From Phycisphaerae bacterium (GTDB lineage Bacteria; Planctomycetota; Phycisphaerae; Phycisphaerales; SM1A02), in contig JAEUIT010000040.1 in NCBI GenBank assembly GCA_016795035.1, positions 1 to 64,000 of the forward strand: a DNA stretch of 64,000 bases, read 5' to 3'. Positions 16,491 to 25,421 of the stretch are shown in pieces; the stretch's first letter is position 1, and each line of letters opens with the position of its first letter. A model generated the notes under the pieces. The model was given only the letters and a program-made list of their open reading frames with translations, had not been told where the DNA came from and did no database searches. The position numbers and the translations under genes are program-made.

Positions 16491-16580
16491 AGGGTTCAGG
16501 GGTCAGGGTTCAGGGTAAAGCAGCAACGTTTCAGAGTGCAGGGTATTCGGATTGCCCCTGAACCCCGACCCCTGAACCCT
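16491..16580. repeat. AGGGTTC-type hairpin with 25-bp arms
   Basis: Left arm 16491-16515 and right arm 16556-16580 are reverse complements with a single mismatch over 25 bases; both are made of AGGGTTCAGGGG-like words. The loop of 40 bases contains GCAGCAACGTTTC, a near match to the scattered CTGCAACG word. The element lies directly after the DUF418 stop (minus strand) and before the HutD start. The stretch from 16581 to 16620, continuing into the DUF418 C-terminus, holds further AATCCTTCATCC-like words. Confidence 0.85.
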
Positions 16581-16602
16581 CCCACCCTTCAACCTCAATC
16601 CT

Positions 16603-17976
16603 TCATCCTTCATCCTTCTCCTTGGGCCACTCCAAATAGGTTCCCGCGCGCCAGATCCACTCGAGCGGCCCCATGCGGAAGATCGAGAGCCACACGTTCG
16701 CGAGGACGACGAGCGCCATCCACGTCGCGATGGCGATGCCGAAGCGTTCCGCGCGCGAGAACCCGTCAAAGAAGCCGAAGCCCCACCAGTACATCAGCAT
16801 CGTGATCACGACGGTCTCGGAGATATAGACCGTGAGCGCCATTCGGCCAGCATTCGCGACCACGCGCAGGAGCGGCCCGAGCACGCCGCCGTGCACGATG
16901 CACGTCAGGAGGCCGACGTAGCCAATCGCAAGACCGAACGTGCCGATCTCCTGCAGGGCACCGACCGCGAACCCGACGCGCGTCGGCAACTCCCAATCGA
17001 AGACGACGAGCAACGTGGTCGCGGCCGCCGAGGCCACCGTGCCGAACGCGAGGCCGAGAACCGCCGCGTGCCGCTGCCACGCGCCGCGCTCCTTCGAGAA
17101 GAAGCGAGCCTTCGCCGCCGCCATGCCGAGGACAAAGAGCGCGAGGATGTGCGCCGAATAGAACACGAAGATGATCGGCACCATCGTGGCCCATTGCGCC
17201 AAACGCAACACGAGCGCCGCCGACCACGTCCCGCGCGCATACACCGCCGCCTCGACGGGAACGAGCCTCGGATCGACCACGTTGTAGTTCACCGCGTCCA
17301 GGTGCTCGAAGAGGGCCTCCGCCGACACCGCTCCGTCGGGCAGCGCCGCGAGCGACTCGAGCTCGCCCGGCGGCCGCATCGACTGCATCGCAGTCATCCC
17401 CGACATGCACGTCAACGAAAGTCCGGCGAGGGCAAGCGCGATGACAAGGCATCCGCGAGCGCTCAGATACCGCAGCGGAATCAGGGCGAGCCCGAACCAC
17501 GCATAGAAGAAGAGAATGTCGCCGTACCAGAGCCCGAGCCCGTGCGCGAGGCCGAAGAGCCCGAGGAGGAAGAGCCGGCGCGTGATCAGAAGCCCCGGCG
17601 TGGGCGAACGAACGCCGGCGACAAGCGACTCCGCGCGCACCCGGTCCAGGCGCGCGAGCTGCAACGCCAAGCCTACGCCGAAGAGGAAGGAGAAGACGGA
17701 GATGAACTTGCCTTGGAAGAAGGCATGTTCGATCCACCAGACCGCGCGTTCGAGGAAGGGCTGCGAGGCGACGTTCGGATCGTTGACGGCGAAGGCGAGC
17801 GGCCCGCCGTAGAACCCCATGTTGACGACGAGGATGCCGAAGAGCGCGACGCCGCGGATGACGTCGAGCGCGGCGATGCGCTCCTTGCTCGAGACGGGCG
17901 CCGCGTGCGGCGCGGCTCCACCGTCGGTCGGACTCGTCGGCATGCTGACCGGACTCGCGCCTATCGCCTCGTGCAT
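16603..17976 (-). CDS. DUF418-domain (YeiB-like) membrane protein
   Basis: 457 residues with about ten hydrophobic helices. The family hallmarks are RIAALDVIRGVALFGILVVNM near the N-terminus, WWIEHAFFQGKFISVFSFLFGVGLALQ, and the C-terminal DUF418 region with GRMALTVYISETVVITML and PLEWIWRAGTYLEWP. These proteins are predicted acyltransferase-like transporters of unknown substrate. The start chosen is MHEAIGASP at 17976; an upstream in-frame ATG at 18096 adds 40 arginine-rich residues that look untranslated and would run into the next gene. The final residues (KEKDEG) come from repeat DNA. Confidence 0.88.
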   Translation of the reverse strand: MHEAIGASPVSMPTSPTDGGAAPHAAPVSSKERIAALDVIRGVALFGILVVNMGFYGGPLAFAVNDPNVASQPFLERAVWWIEHAFFQGKFISVFSFLFGVGLALQLARLDRVRAESLVAGVRSPTPGLLITRRLFLLGLFGLAHGLGLWYGDILFFYAWFGLALIPLRYLSARGCLVIALALAGLSLTCMSGMTAMQSMRPPGELESLAALPDGAVSAEALFEHLDAVNYNVVDPRLVPVEAAVYARGTWSAALVLRLAQWATMVPIIFVFYSAHILALFVLGMAAAKARFFSKERGAWQRHAAVLGLAFGTVASAAATTLLVVFDWELPTRVGFAVGALQEIGTFGLAIGYVGLLTCIVHGGVLGPLLRVVANAGRMALTVYISETVVITMLMYWWGFGFFDGFSRAERFGIAIATWMALVVLANVWLSIFRMGPLEWIWRAGTYLEWPKEKDEG

Positions 17977-18031
17977 GCCGAAGAGAGTACTCGCGCGGTT
18001 GCCGAGGCGGATGCGCCGCGACGCGGTCGCA

Positions 18032-19465
18032 TCACTCCGCGCGCTCGCGGGGCGCGATCGGCACTCGACCCGAGCGCCACGGCTCGGCCGCGGCAAAGGC
18101 GAAGGAGTACCAGCCGTTGGCGTACCGCTCCCCGTTGTCCGGCGCGCCGAGATCCGGCTCGAACGAGAGCGTCATCGAATCAAAGGGCGGCGGCCACTCG
18201 CCGCCGCCGCTCCCGGACGGCAGGAGCCCCACATAGTCCAATCGATTCCAGTCGCCGATGAGTCGCACGGAAACGTCGCGCGCCGAGTCGCCGTCCGCAT
18301 GATGCAGCGTCGCGGTCCAGCGCCCGACCAGGACGGTGACACTCCCCGGCCCGCCGCCCGCGCGCATCGACACCTGCAGGAGGACCTGCGTGCCGACCTT
18401 CTCGAACGTGACGCCTTGCACCTCCGCGCGAATGGAACCGGTCGGCGCTTCCCCCATGCCCTCGCGAGGGGCAGCTGCAACGCCGAGTTGCGGCGCCCCC
18501 GGGGTGGCGAGGACGTCGAAGGTGGACGTCCGTTGTTCGATCGTTCGACGCTCGCCCGAGCCGCCGTTGCCGACGAGGACGACGTCCCATGTCACGACGA
18601 CGACCGCGCGGCAGACGCCAGCCGGCGCGACGAAGAGCGCGGACGGCGCGTTCTTCGACTGCTCGACGCGCCTGATCGGGCCGACGAACGTCTCCACGTT
18701 GCGAACCCGGGCAGAGACGCGGTCGCGCGACTCGGCCACGATCGGCACGACCGTCGCCGACGGCACGAGGCGCGGGATGAGGATGCGCGGCGTCGCGCCG
18801 AGCGACGCGAGGGACGCGACGACCTCGGCGTCGGTGGCGACACCCGCGCGCAGCGCGTGGTGGTAGGCCTCGACGACTTCGCTGAGCGCCGGATCCTCGC
18901 CAAGACGCTTCGCGGCGTCGGGCGAGTCGGCGATCGCGCGCCCGATGGCGTCGGCGAGGCGACGGCGTTCGTCGGCAGAGCGGCTCCCCGCCTGCTCGAA
19001 TCCCAGCCTGAGCGCGATGTCCGAGGAGCTGCCGTGACGGAGGAGTTCGTCGAGCGGCTCGTTCTTGGCGCGCGTCCACGGATCGACGGCGTGGGACCAC
19101 GTCGTGAGCACCGCGAACGCGACGCCGCCGGCCGCGAGCCCGAGCGCGACGATCCCCGCGCCGAGCGCCACGCCGCGGACGGCGTCGCGCCATCTCAGCT
19201 TTCGACGAGTCCACGCGGTCCCGTCCGAAAGTCCGTGGCCGCACTCGGTGCACCGCTCCGATGCGCCTGCAACGTTGAGATGCTTGCACTTCAGGCAACG
19301 CGGAGCGGTCAGCGCTCGGCCGCCGAATCCGTGGACGACCGCGAGCGTCGCCCACGCGGCGAGCGGCGCGACGAGGGCGACCCCGATGAGCCACGGCCAG
19401 AAGCGCGTCGCAAGTTCGGCGTGCGCGCACCAGTCGTCGAGCATCTTCAGGGGTGCGTCGAGCAT
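18032..19465 (-). CDS. Zinc-ribbon membrane protein (paralogue family), 477 residues
   Basis: Begins MLDAPLKMLDDWCAHAE, one helix (about residues 22-42), then a zinc ribbon of two CxxC pairs (CLKCKHLN and CTECGHGL, about residues 54-77), then a second helix (about 96-120) and a large presumably extracytoplasmic region of about 350 residues with beta-rich segments. No catalytic motif was recognised. It resembles the genes at 19467-20588 and 51097-55812 in order of parts, and follows its neighbour with one base between stop and start, so the two form a pair. The ATG at 19465 is preferred over a 52-residue longer arginine-rich extension. Confidence 0.65.
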   Translation of the reverse strand: MLDAPLKMLDDWCAHAELATRFWPWLIGVALVAPLAAWATLAVVHGFGGRALTAPRCLKCKHLNVAGASERCTECGHGLSDGTAWTRRKLRWRDAVRGVALGAGIVALGLAAGGVAFAVLTTWSHAVDPWTRAKNEPLDELLRHGSSSDIALRLGFEQAGSRSADERRRLADAIGRAIADSPDAAKRLGEDPALSEVVEAYHHALRAGVATDAEVVASLASLGATPRILIPRLVPSATVVPIVAESRDRVSARVRNVETFVGPIRRVEQSKNAPSALFVAPAGVCRAVVVVTWDVVLVGNGGSGERRTIEQRTSTFDVLATPGAPQLGVAAAPREGMGEAPTGSIRAEVQGVTFEKVGTQVLLQVSMRAGGGPGSVTVLVGRWTATLHHADGDSARDVSVRLIGDWNRLDYVGLLPSGSGGGEWPPPFDSMTLSFEPDLGAPDNGERYANGWYSFAFAAAEPWRSGRVPIAPRERAE

Positions 19466-19466
19466 C

Positions 19467-20588
19467 TCACCCCCCTGCCTTTCCGTCTTCGCCGTGTGGT
19501 GCCTCGTTCGAGAGCGGCACGATCTCGCCCGGAGACTCTGGCCGAACCTCGAAACGGAGTCGCGTCTCGACCGGCACGACGCGCACGGGAATCCCGAAGC
19601 GGTCGCTGAGATCGCGCTCACTCTCGACGCCCTCCGCCTCGAGTTCGCGGAGCGCGTCGCCGAAGAGCGCCTCGGCCTCGTGTTGCGTGCGGACTGGCGC
19701 GAGGATCAGCCACGCGCGCACGACGTACGCATGCGGGGCCGGTGTGGGCGTGTGCGGCACGGAGACGCGCGCCAGGAGGCCTGGATTCGTGCGAGCCCAT
19801 GGCGTGCCGCCTTCAGACGCCACGAGTGAGGTCGGAAGTCGTGCGCCGTCGAGCGAGAGGTCGCGCGGGATGATCCACGCGGGCACCACCGGCGGGGGCG
19901 TGATCGAGACGCTCGCGGTCAGGATCGCGTGCGGTCCCGTATGCGTCGGCCGTCCGGCCCAGCTTCCGATGAGAAGGGGCGGCCCGGACGAGATGAGCGA
20001 AGGCCACGACGAACGGAGATCGGCGCTGCGAGCGAGTTCAAAGAGGGCGCCCTGCGTCGCCCCGCCAGCTCCAGTGTTCCCGCCGAAGGGCGGAGGCGCG
20101 CCGCCGCTCGAGGCCGCGGCGTTCGTGTTCGGCCCGAGGAGGTGCGCGAGCCAGGCCTCTTGATGGGCGGGCGAGAGCCATCCCGCCCGCAGCCGACGCT
20201 CGAGCGAGCGCGTGGCTGCCCACGACTCGCCGCCAGGGTTCAGGGACCGTGCCGACTCGAGGTCGAACCGTGCCGGCCAAAGCTCACGCCACGTGACGCG
20301 TTGGGCCAGGAGCCATTGATCCAAGCCCGCCACGCCGAGCGCGAGGGCGCCGCACACGACCGCCGCGACGAGATCCCGCCGCCGCTGCCGCCCTCCTTCA
20401 AGCCGAACGCTCCCGCCGCGCGAAAGGTCCGCGTTGCAGCCCGGGCACCGAGGCGTCGCGTCCCACGCCACAGCCCGCACGTCCGCGTTGCAGCCGCGGC
20501 ACCGGGGAATGCCTTTGGCCCGCCGCCCGACGATCCCGACCGCGAGAAACACGAGTCCCGCGAACGTCGCGAACAACACGAACGCCAT
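19467..20588 (-). CDS. Zinc-ribbon membrane protein (paralogue family), 373 residues
   Basis: Starts MAFVLFATFAGLVFLAVGIVG (first helix), then a zinc ribbon CRGCNADV...CPGCNADL (about residues 29-54), a second helix (about 73-90) and a long extracytoplasmic region ending in a charged tail. Both CxxCN motifs are written with the word CTGCAACGCGGAC that recurs through the window. The start at 20588 is favoured because the helix begins at once; the longer reading from 20675 adds sequence with no support. It is upstream of the similar gene at 18032-19465. Function unknown. Confidence 0.65.
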   Translation of the reverse strand: MAFVLFATFAGLVFLAVGIVGRRAKGIPRCRGCNADVRAVAWDATPRCPGCNADLSRGGSVRLEGGRQRRRDLVAAVVCGALALGVAGLDQWLLAQRVTWRELWPARFDLESARSLNPGGESWAATRSLERRLRAGWLSPAHQEAWLAHLLGPNTNAAASSGGAPPPFGGNTGAGGATQGALFELARSADLRSSWPSLISSGPPLLIGSWAGRPTHTGPHAILTASVSITPPPVVPAWIIPRDLSLDGARLPTSLVASEGGTPWARTNPGLLARVSVPHTPTPAPHAYVVRAWLILAPVRTQHEAEALFGDALRELEAEGVESERDLSDRFGIPVRVVPVETRLRFEVRPESPGEIVPLSNEAPHGEDGKAGG

Positions 20589-20775
20589 GGCCCGTTCGGA
20601 CTGCACGCAAAGAGCATCGCCGATGCAACGGGGAAAGGGAAGGGAGAAGGAGGCTGGCCGCCCAACGGCTCTCACGGGCGCCGCAACGCACCAGGCTCCG
20701 CGTTGCCGATTCCGAACCCGGTGCGTTCGGGACGGAAGTTCTCACGTAGAGCGCTCATCGCCTTCAACAGTCTCG

Positions 20776-22230
20776 CTACTCCGGACAGGGTCCCCACGCG
20801 CCGAGGAGGAGCGCGAGGTCTACGCCATCAACAAGACCGCTACGGTCGATGTCGGCTGCCGGAACTAAAGCTCCCGCTGTACCCCAGGTTGCAAGAATGA
20901 ACGCAAGGTCAGCCCCCGTGACGACGCCTGAGCCGTCGACGTCTGCAAGGCACTGGCATCGATCAATGGTGCCGTCGTTATCGAAGTCGGTCTCTGATGC
21001 CGCTGCTAGCTCGCATTGGTCCAGAACCCCGTCACGATCACAGTCGGGATCTCCAGCGCTGATCTGACAGCTGTCAGGCGCGCCGTCGTGGTCACAATCG
21101 GCCACACTGCCTTTCGCGATGGCTTCAAGATCCGTCGTTCCATCTTGGTCACAGTCGGACTCGACCCTGTAGATCCGAACGATGCCGCCTCCGCCTGAGT
21201 ATGGTGTGACCACTGCGAGTCGATCACCATCAAGGGCAAGATGGGCACCGAAGTTTTGCTCTGGTACGGTCACCTGAAAGAGCGGTACGGCCAGATCGCC
21301 GAGCAATTGATACATGAACACGCTCTGCAATCCCGGCGCGCCGACAGCGAGGTACGAGCCCGAGAGCCCCACAGCAAATCCAAATTGCCCTTGCCCGACA
21401 ATGGTCTCTGCCAATTTCCAATCTGCGACGCCACGGCGAAAAATGTGAACGTCTGAGAGCCCTGCCACGACGAACCGATCGTTCCACATCGCCACTGGCC
21501 TGTTTGGCCCGCCGCCGAACGAAGGCATGCCTAAATTCGTGTTCAGTTCCCAAATTCCATTCTCGAATGTCCCCAGACCAGCGTTTTGTCCATTCCCAGA
21601 CGCGGAGAGGAACGTAAACACAACATTGTCGTTGTCGGTGTCTAGCACATATGGGCCACCAAACTGAGGCCCGTCTTGAGGAGGAAAGTAGACGGACTCG
21701 GGCTCGAGTCCACCAGCTGCACCTATCTGATAGGACCAGTGAACGCCAGTTTGAGCGCGAACGATCGCCCGAACTGACGACAATGCTACGGAACGACCTA
21801 TCGCTGTGTACGGGGTCTCTGGAGAGTAGATGTCGCCAGTCCACTCCCAGCCGTCTCCGATACGCGAGAACAGAAAGGCGCGACCAACAAAGAACCCGAA
21901 GGGATTCTGTGGTCCAAACTCTGGTGCCCCGACCAACAAGCGATCGCCGTTGATGTCGGCACCGAGACCAAAACTCACATTCGTCTCGCCACCCGGTGGC
22001 GTAACGGTTGACTCGTGAATCCACTCTCCATCTGGGGTCTCGGCGAAAACGAAGACCTTGTTCGCGAGATGAGCGCCGACGATAAGTCGCTTGTTGCTCA
22101 TCGCGACAGCCCACTCACCGAACTGATCGGCGAGCCCTGCGGGGGGCTGAACGAGAACCGCGATAGGACGGGGCTCTCCCTGGAGACACGTCGTGAGGAA
22201 CACGCCGAGGAACGCCGGAACAAACATCAT
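20776..22230 (-). CDS. Secreted beta-propeller-like protein with calcium-loop repeats and GC-type dockerin
   Basis: 484 residues. A signal peptide (MMFVPAFLGVFLTTCLQG) is followed by FG-GAP-like propeller blades (GLGADINGDRLLVGAPEFG, LDGDRLAVVTPYSGGGG), then thrombospondin type-3-like acidic loops (DCDQDGTTD, DCDHDGAPDSCQ, DCDRDGVLDQCE, DFDNDGTIDRCQC), and finally two dockerin-like EF-hand loops (DVDGSGVVTGADLAFILATWG and DIDRSGLVDGVDLALLLGAWG). It is likely exported and held at the surface or in the envelope. The ATG at 22230 has a strong GAGGGGAGG just upstream. The gene is clearly poorer in G+C than its neighbours and uses more mixed third positions, which suggests transfer or a different selection regime. 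Confidence 0.85.
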   Translation of the reverse strand: MMFVPAFLGVFLTTCLQGEPRPIAVLVQPPAGLADQFGEWAVAMSNKRLIVGAHLANKVFVFAETPDGEWIHESTVTPPGGETNVSFGLGADINGDRLLVGAPEFGPQNPFGFFVGRAFLFSRIGDGWEWTGDIYSPETPYTAIGRSVALSSVRAIVRAQTGVHWSYQIGAAGGLEPESVYFPPQDGPQFGGPYVLDTDNDNVVFTFLSASGNGQNAGLGTFENGIWELNTNLGMPSFGGGPNRPVAMWNDRFVVAGLSDVHIFRRGVADWKLAETIVGQGQFGFAVGLSGSYLAVGAPGLQSVFMYQLLGDLAVPLFQVTVPEQNFGAHLALDGDRLAVVTPYSGGGGIVRIYRVESDCDQDGTTDLEAIAKGSVADCDHDGAPDSCQISAGDPDCDRDGVLDQCELAAASETDFDNDGTIDRCQCLADVDGSGVVTGADLAFILATWGTAGALVPAADIDRSGLVDGVDLALLLGAWGPCPE

Positions 22231-22631
22231 GCCTCCCCTCGCCAAGTGAAGTAAGCAGCAGCGACGGTCGCACGGCCGCGTCTCAGACGGTACTGAAGAG
22301 GCACGTGGCTCCGCAAGGTGGAAGCTGCAACGTTGACATCAACGTCGTTCAGCAGACCCCGCCGCCTCCCATGCCTACTGAGGTCGATCACGGCTGCACC
22401 GCCGCATTGTTCGGAGCGAAGCAGTCATCTCGGAGACAACCGCAGCGAGTTCAAGGACGCGCAAGGGGTCGGTGCTCAAGGTCGCAGACAGTGGCTTGAA
22501 GGCAGAAGAAACGGCCGACGTAGCGGCCGTCATGGGCCATTTTTCGGAGCTGTCGCAAGATCCACAGACCCCGAGCGTCCCTTCTCAGCTCCTCCCCCTT
22601 CTCCACTCTCTTCTTTCCATTCTCTCTTCAG
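22231..22631. other. 401-base intergenic region, no gene seen
   Basis: Lies between the start of the secreted dockerin protein and the 3' end of tRNA-Val. It contains one copy of the scattered word (GCTGCAACGTTGAC, 22325-22338), a small perfect stem ACGGCCG/CGGCCGT (22511-22530) followed by a T run at about 22540, and a lone GAATGGAGA-type arm at about 22596-22628 (CCCTTCTCCACTCTC-like). Short open frames here have no family features. The promoter of the minus-strand gene must lie in it, but no convincing box was found. Confidence 0.6.
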
Positions 22632-22705
22632 TGGGCCATACAGGACTTGAACCTGTGACCTCATGCGTGTCATGCATGCGCGCTAGCCAGCTGCGCCAAT
22701 GGCCC
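22632..22705 (-). tRNA. tRNA-Val (anticodon GAC)
   Basis: Reading the minus strand: acceptor GGGCCAT/ATGGCCC, D stem GCGC/GCGC, anticodon stem CATGC/GCATG with loop ATGACAC (GAC at 34-36), T stem ACAGG/CCTGT with loop TTCAAGT, discriminator A, 74 bases, CCA not encoded. It reads GUC and GUU valine codons. It lies between gltX and the dockerin protein gene, all on the minus strand, and has its own candidate promoter. Confidence 0.97.
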
Positions 22706-22761
22706 GTCGGCTGAAACGCAAAGGGTGGCGGGTGCCAGACCTCGGCGACTCAGGGACGGAG

Positions 22762-22790
22762 AGAATACTCGCTTGGCCTGCGGGCGGCAA
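22762..22790 (-). promoter_or_regulatory. Candidate promoter for tRNA-Val
   Basis: On the minus strand TTGCCG (22785-22790), 17 bases, TATTCT (22762-22767). It begins about 57 bases before the mature tRNA 5' end. The arrangement resembles the TTGAC/TACTCT boxes in front of tRNA-His and tRNA-Phe, which strengthens the call. Confidence 0.45.
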
Positions 22791-22885
22791 GCGTCTTGGC
22801 GGTACGCGATTCGACGTGGGCGGCCGAGAAGTGGTGCCGCCCTGCCCTCCCGCGTCGTCGACCGATCGGCGGCAGCGCCGCCACG

Positions 22886-24622
22886 CTAGCGGGCAAAGTG
22901 CTCGAGGCAGCGGTCGAGGCGTCGGAGCGTGCTTGCCTTCCCCAGGATCGCGAGGGTGTCGAAGATCGGCGGACTCACCGTGCCGCCGGTCACGCCGACG
23001 CGGAGGGGCTGCGCGACCTTGCCGAGATTCCCTTCACAGTGCGCGTCGGCGTAGGTCTTGACCGCGGCCTCGATCGACGACGCGGTCCAGTCCGTGACGC
23101 CCTCAAGAAGCGGCCGCACCGCGCGCAGACGCTCGAGCCCGCTCGGCGAGCCGTCGGCGGACTTGTCGACGACCGCCTTCTTCACGTTCTTCGAGTCTTC
23201 CCAGACTAACGCCTCGTCGGTCACGACCACCCAGCGGTTCGAGCGGTAAAGGTCGTCGAGCGTCTTCGATCGCTCGTGGCTTGCGTCGGCGAGCATCCGG
23301 AATTGGTCGGGGGTGAGCTTCGTGAGGAACTCGGGGTAGTAGCGCTCGCCGTGCGCTCGCACAAGGCGCACGTAGTCCTCGCGCGGCAACGCGGTGATCG
23401 CGTCGCAGTTGAAGGCGAGAAGCTTCACGCGATCGAACTTCGCCGGCGTCTTCTGCACCCGGTCGAGATTGAAGTGCTCGCGGATGAACGCGAGATCGAA
23501 CTTCTCGCGGTTTTCGCCAGGCGACCAGCCGTTGAGCGCGAGGAAGTTCGAGAGGACGCCCGGCAGGTAGCCCGATCGCTTGAAGTCGTCGACGTTGATC
23601 TCGGGCAACGCCACGTCGAGCGCGGCGGCGAGCGCGTTCGCGACCTCGATGTCGAGCTGCACGTTCTTGTCGCCGAGCCACTTCGTCCAGGCGGCAACGT
23701 CGAGATTCGCGATGCCCGCGGGCGGCGCGGTCAGGCCCTTCGCCTGCACCGCGGCGCGGAGCGTCTTGTCCTTGTCGCGCTTACTCATCTTGCTGCCATC
23801 GGGATTCGTGATGATCGGCAGATGGCCGTAGGTCGGCCGGCGATAGCCAAGGTGATCCTGGAGCACCATGTGCTTCGCGGTGTTCGTGAAGTGCTCCTGC
23901 GCGCGGAGGACGTGCGTGACCTGCATGAACTCGTCGTCGACGACGACCGCGAAGTGGTACGTCGGGAAGCCGTCGACCTTCCGGATGACGAAGTCGTCGA
24001 CTTCGCCGTCGGGGAGCGTCACGGTGCCCAAGATCTCGTCCTGAATGGTGATCGGCCCGGCCGGCACCTTGCAGCGGACGACCGCGGGCACGCCCGCCTT
24101 GCGCTTCGCCTCGACCTCGTCCTTCGAGAGCGCGAGCGCCGCGCGGTCGTAGCGATACGGCTGCTTCGCGGCCTGTGCGGCCTTTCGCTTGGCGTCGAGC
24201 TCCTCGGCGGTGTCGAAGGCGTAATAGGCCTTCCCTGCGGCGATCAGGCGCTCGATCTCACGGTTGTAGAGGTCGAGCCGCTCCGACTGGAAGTACGGGC
24301 CGTGCGGGCCTCCGCCGACGGTCGAGCCGTCCGGGGCCTTGTACTCGGGGCCTTCGTCCCAGCGGATGCCGAGCCACTCGAGGTCCTTGAGGAAGCCCAC
24401 GCTGGCCGCGTCGCTCGAGCGCTTCTGGTCGGTGTCCTCGATGCGGAGGAGGAACTTCCCGCCGCGACCTTTCGCGAACGCCCAGCAGAAAAGCGCGGTA
24501 CGAGCACCGCCCACGTGGAGATGCCCGGACGGGCTCGGCGCGAATCGGGTGACCACCGTCGCCTTCGCGTGGCCGGAACCCTCGGAACCCGCCGAAACTG
24601 ACGCATTTGCCGTTTGAGTCAT
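22886..24622 (-). CDS. gltX: Glutamate-tRNA ligase
   Basis: Class I aminoacyl-tRNA synthetase that charges tRNA-Glu. The HIGH box is FAPSPSGHLHVGGARTALF (residues 27-45) and the KMSKS box is GSKMSKRDKDKT (about residue 283). Between them are the catalytic-domain motifs DTDQKRSSD and DFVIRKVDGFPTYHFAVVVDD. The C-terminal half is the helical anticodon-binding region. At 578 residues it is longer than E. coli GltX (471), with added segments around residues 300-335. The first 20 residues are a polar extension (TQTANASVSAGSEGSGHAK) not needed by the fold. Divergent from the phosphoesterase gene. Confidence 0.95.
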   Translation of the reverse strand: MTQTANASVSAGSEGSGHAKATVVTRFAPSPSGHLHVGGARTALFCWAFAKGRGGKFLLRIEDTDQKRSSDAASVGFLKDLEWLGIRWDEGPEYKAPDGSTVGGGPHGPYFQSERLDLYNREIERLIAAGKAYYAFDTAEELDAKRKAAQAAKQPYRYDRAALALSKDEVEAKRKAGVPAVVRCKVPAGPITIQDEILGTVTLPDGEVDDFVIRKVDGFPTYHFAVVVDDEFMQVTHVLRAQEHFTNTAKHMVLQDHLGYRRPTYGHLPIITNPDGSKMSKRDKDKTLRAAVQAKGLTAPPAGIANLDVAAWTKWLGDKNVQLDIEVANALAAALDVALPEINVDDFKRSGYLPGVLSNFLALNGWSPGENREKFDLAFIREHFNLDRVQKTPAKFDRVKLLAFNCDAITALPREDYVRLVRAHGERYYPEFLTKLTPDQFRMLADASHERSKTLDDLYRSNRWVVVTDEALVWEDSKNVKKAVVDKSADGSPSGLERLRAVRPLLEGVTDWTASSIEAAVKTYADAHCEGNLGKVAQPLRVGVTGGTVSPPIFDTLAILGKASTLRRLDRCLEHFAR

Positions 24623-24769
24623 GAGTCGTGCAAGGTATCGTCGTCAGCGTTCCGAGGGGAGACGGTTCGTCGGACTCCGAGGCTCCTTTGCGGGCTTCGC
24701 GCGAGTCCGGCGCGTGGGCGGGCGACGAGAGCGATGTGGCATCGATCGCTCGAGCGGGAGGCGTCTCAC

Positions 24770-25318
24770 ATGACGAAATCCAATGAATCGGCCGGTGGAC
24801 ACGACCGCAGCCCGGAGTCCGCGTTCGGCAAGACGGCGGCGACCATCGTCGGAATCCTCTCCGACAGCCACGGCCAGCGCGAATGGGTGCGGCGCGGACT
24901 TCGCATCCTCCATGAGCGCGGCGCGACGGTGTTCGTCCACCTCGGCGACCTCGGCGACGGCGTGATCGACGACCTCGCGGGGTTGCCGGTGCGGATCGTC
25001 TTCGGCAACTGCGACGACCCGACCGGGCTCGTCGAGTACGCGCGTTCGCTCGACATCGAAGTCCTGCATCCGGCCGGCTGCTTCGACATCGACGGCAAGA
25101 AGATCGGCATCACGCACGGCCATCTCGTCGACGAGCTGCATCGCCTCTTCGAGGCGAAGATCGACTACCTCCTGCACGGCCACACCCACGAGCGTTCCGA
25201 CACGACGCTCGACGGCGTGCGCATGATCAATCCCGGCGCGCTCCATCGCGCCCGACCCCGCACCGTCGCGACGTTAGTCCCGGCGACCGGCGCGGTGGAG
25301 TGGCTGGAAGTAGCGTGA
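24770..25318 (+). CDS. YfcE/MJ0936-type metallophosphoesterase
   Basis: 182 residues of the calcineurin-like phosphoesterase fold in its short YfcE form. Metal ligands appear in order: GILSDSHGQ (about residues 28-36), VHLGDLGDG, VFGNCDDP, ITHGHLVDE and LLHGHTHERSD, ending in MINPGAL. Such enzymes are two-metal phosphodiesterases of uncertain natural substrate. The ATG at 24770 has GGGAGG about ten bases upstream; an ATG at 24734 is possible but less well placed. It converges on the Old Yellow Enzyme gene across a hairpin element. Confidence 0.85.
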   Translation: MTKSNESAGGHDRSPESAFGKTAATIVGILSDSHGQREWVRRGLRILHERGATVFVHLGDLGDGVIDDLAGLPVRIVFGNCDDPTGLVEYARSLDIEVLHPAGCFDIDGKKIGITHGHLVDELHRLFEAKIDYLLHGHTHERSDTTLDGVRMINPGALHRARPRTVATLVPATGAVEWLEVA

Positions 25319-25416
25319 AGAAGGATCAAGGATCAAGGATCAAGGATGAAGGGCGAAAACCAACGGCTTCAATCCGCCACCCTTTCTCCTTGATCCTTTA
25401 TCCTTTTGATCCTTCT
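25319..25416. repeat. AAGGATC-type hairpin between convergent genes
   Basis: Left arm 25319-25352 consists of repeated AAGGATC words; right arm 25386-25416 is its imperfect reverse complement (CCTTGATCCTTTATCC). The loop ends in AATCCGCCACCCTT, and the same TCCGCCACCCTT occurs at the matching place of the copy at 36271-36368, so the two elements are related beyond their arms. It fills the gap between the stops at 25318 and 25422 and is well placed as a two-way terminator. Confidence 0.85.
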
Positions 25417-25421
25417 CTTCT

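Noticed and set aside
22305-22499. Short plus-strand open frames before tRNA-Val
   Set aside because: They are short, start in DNA with no ribosome-binding site and have no conserved features; part of them lies in a repeat arm.
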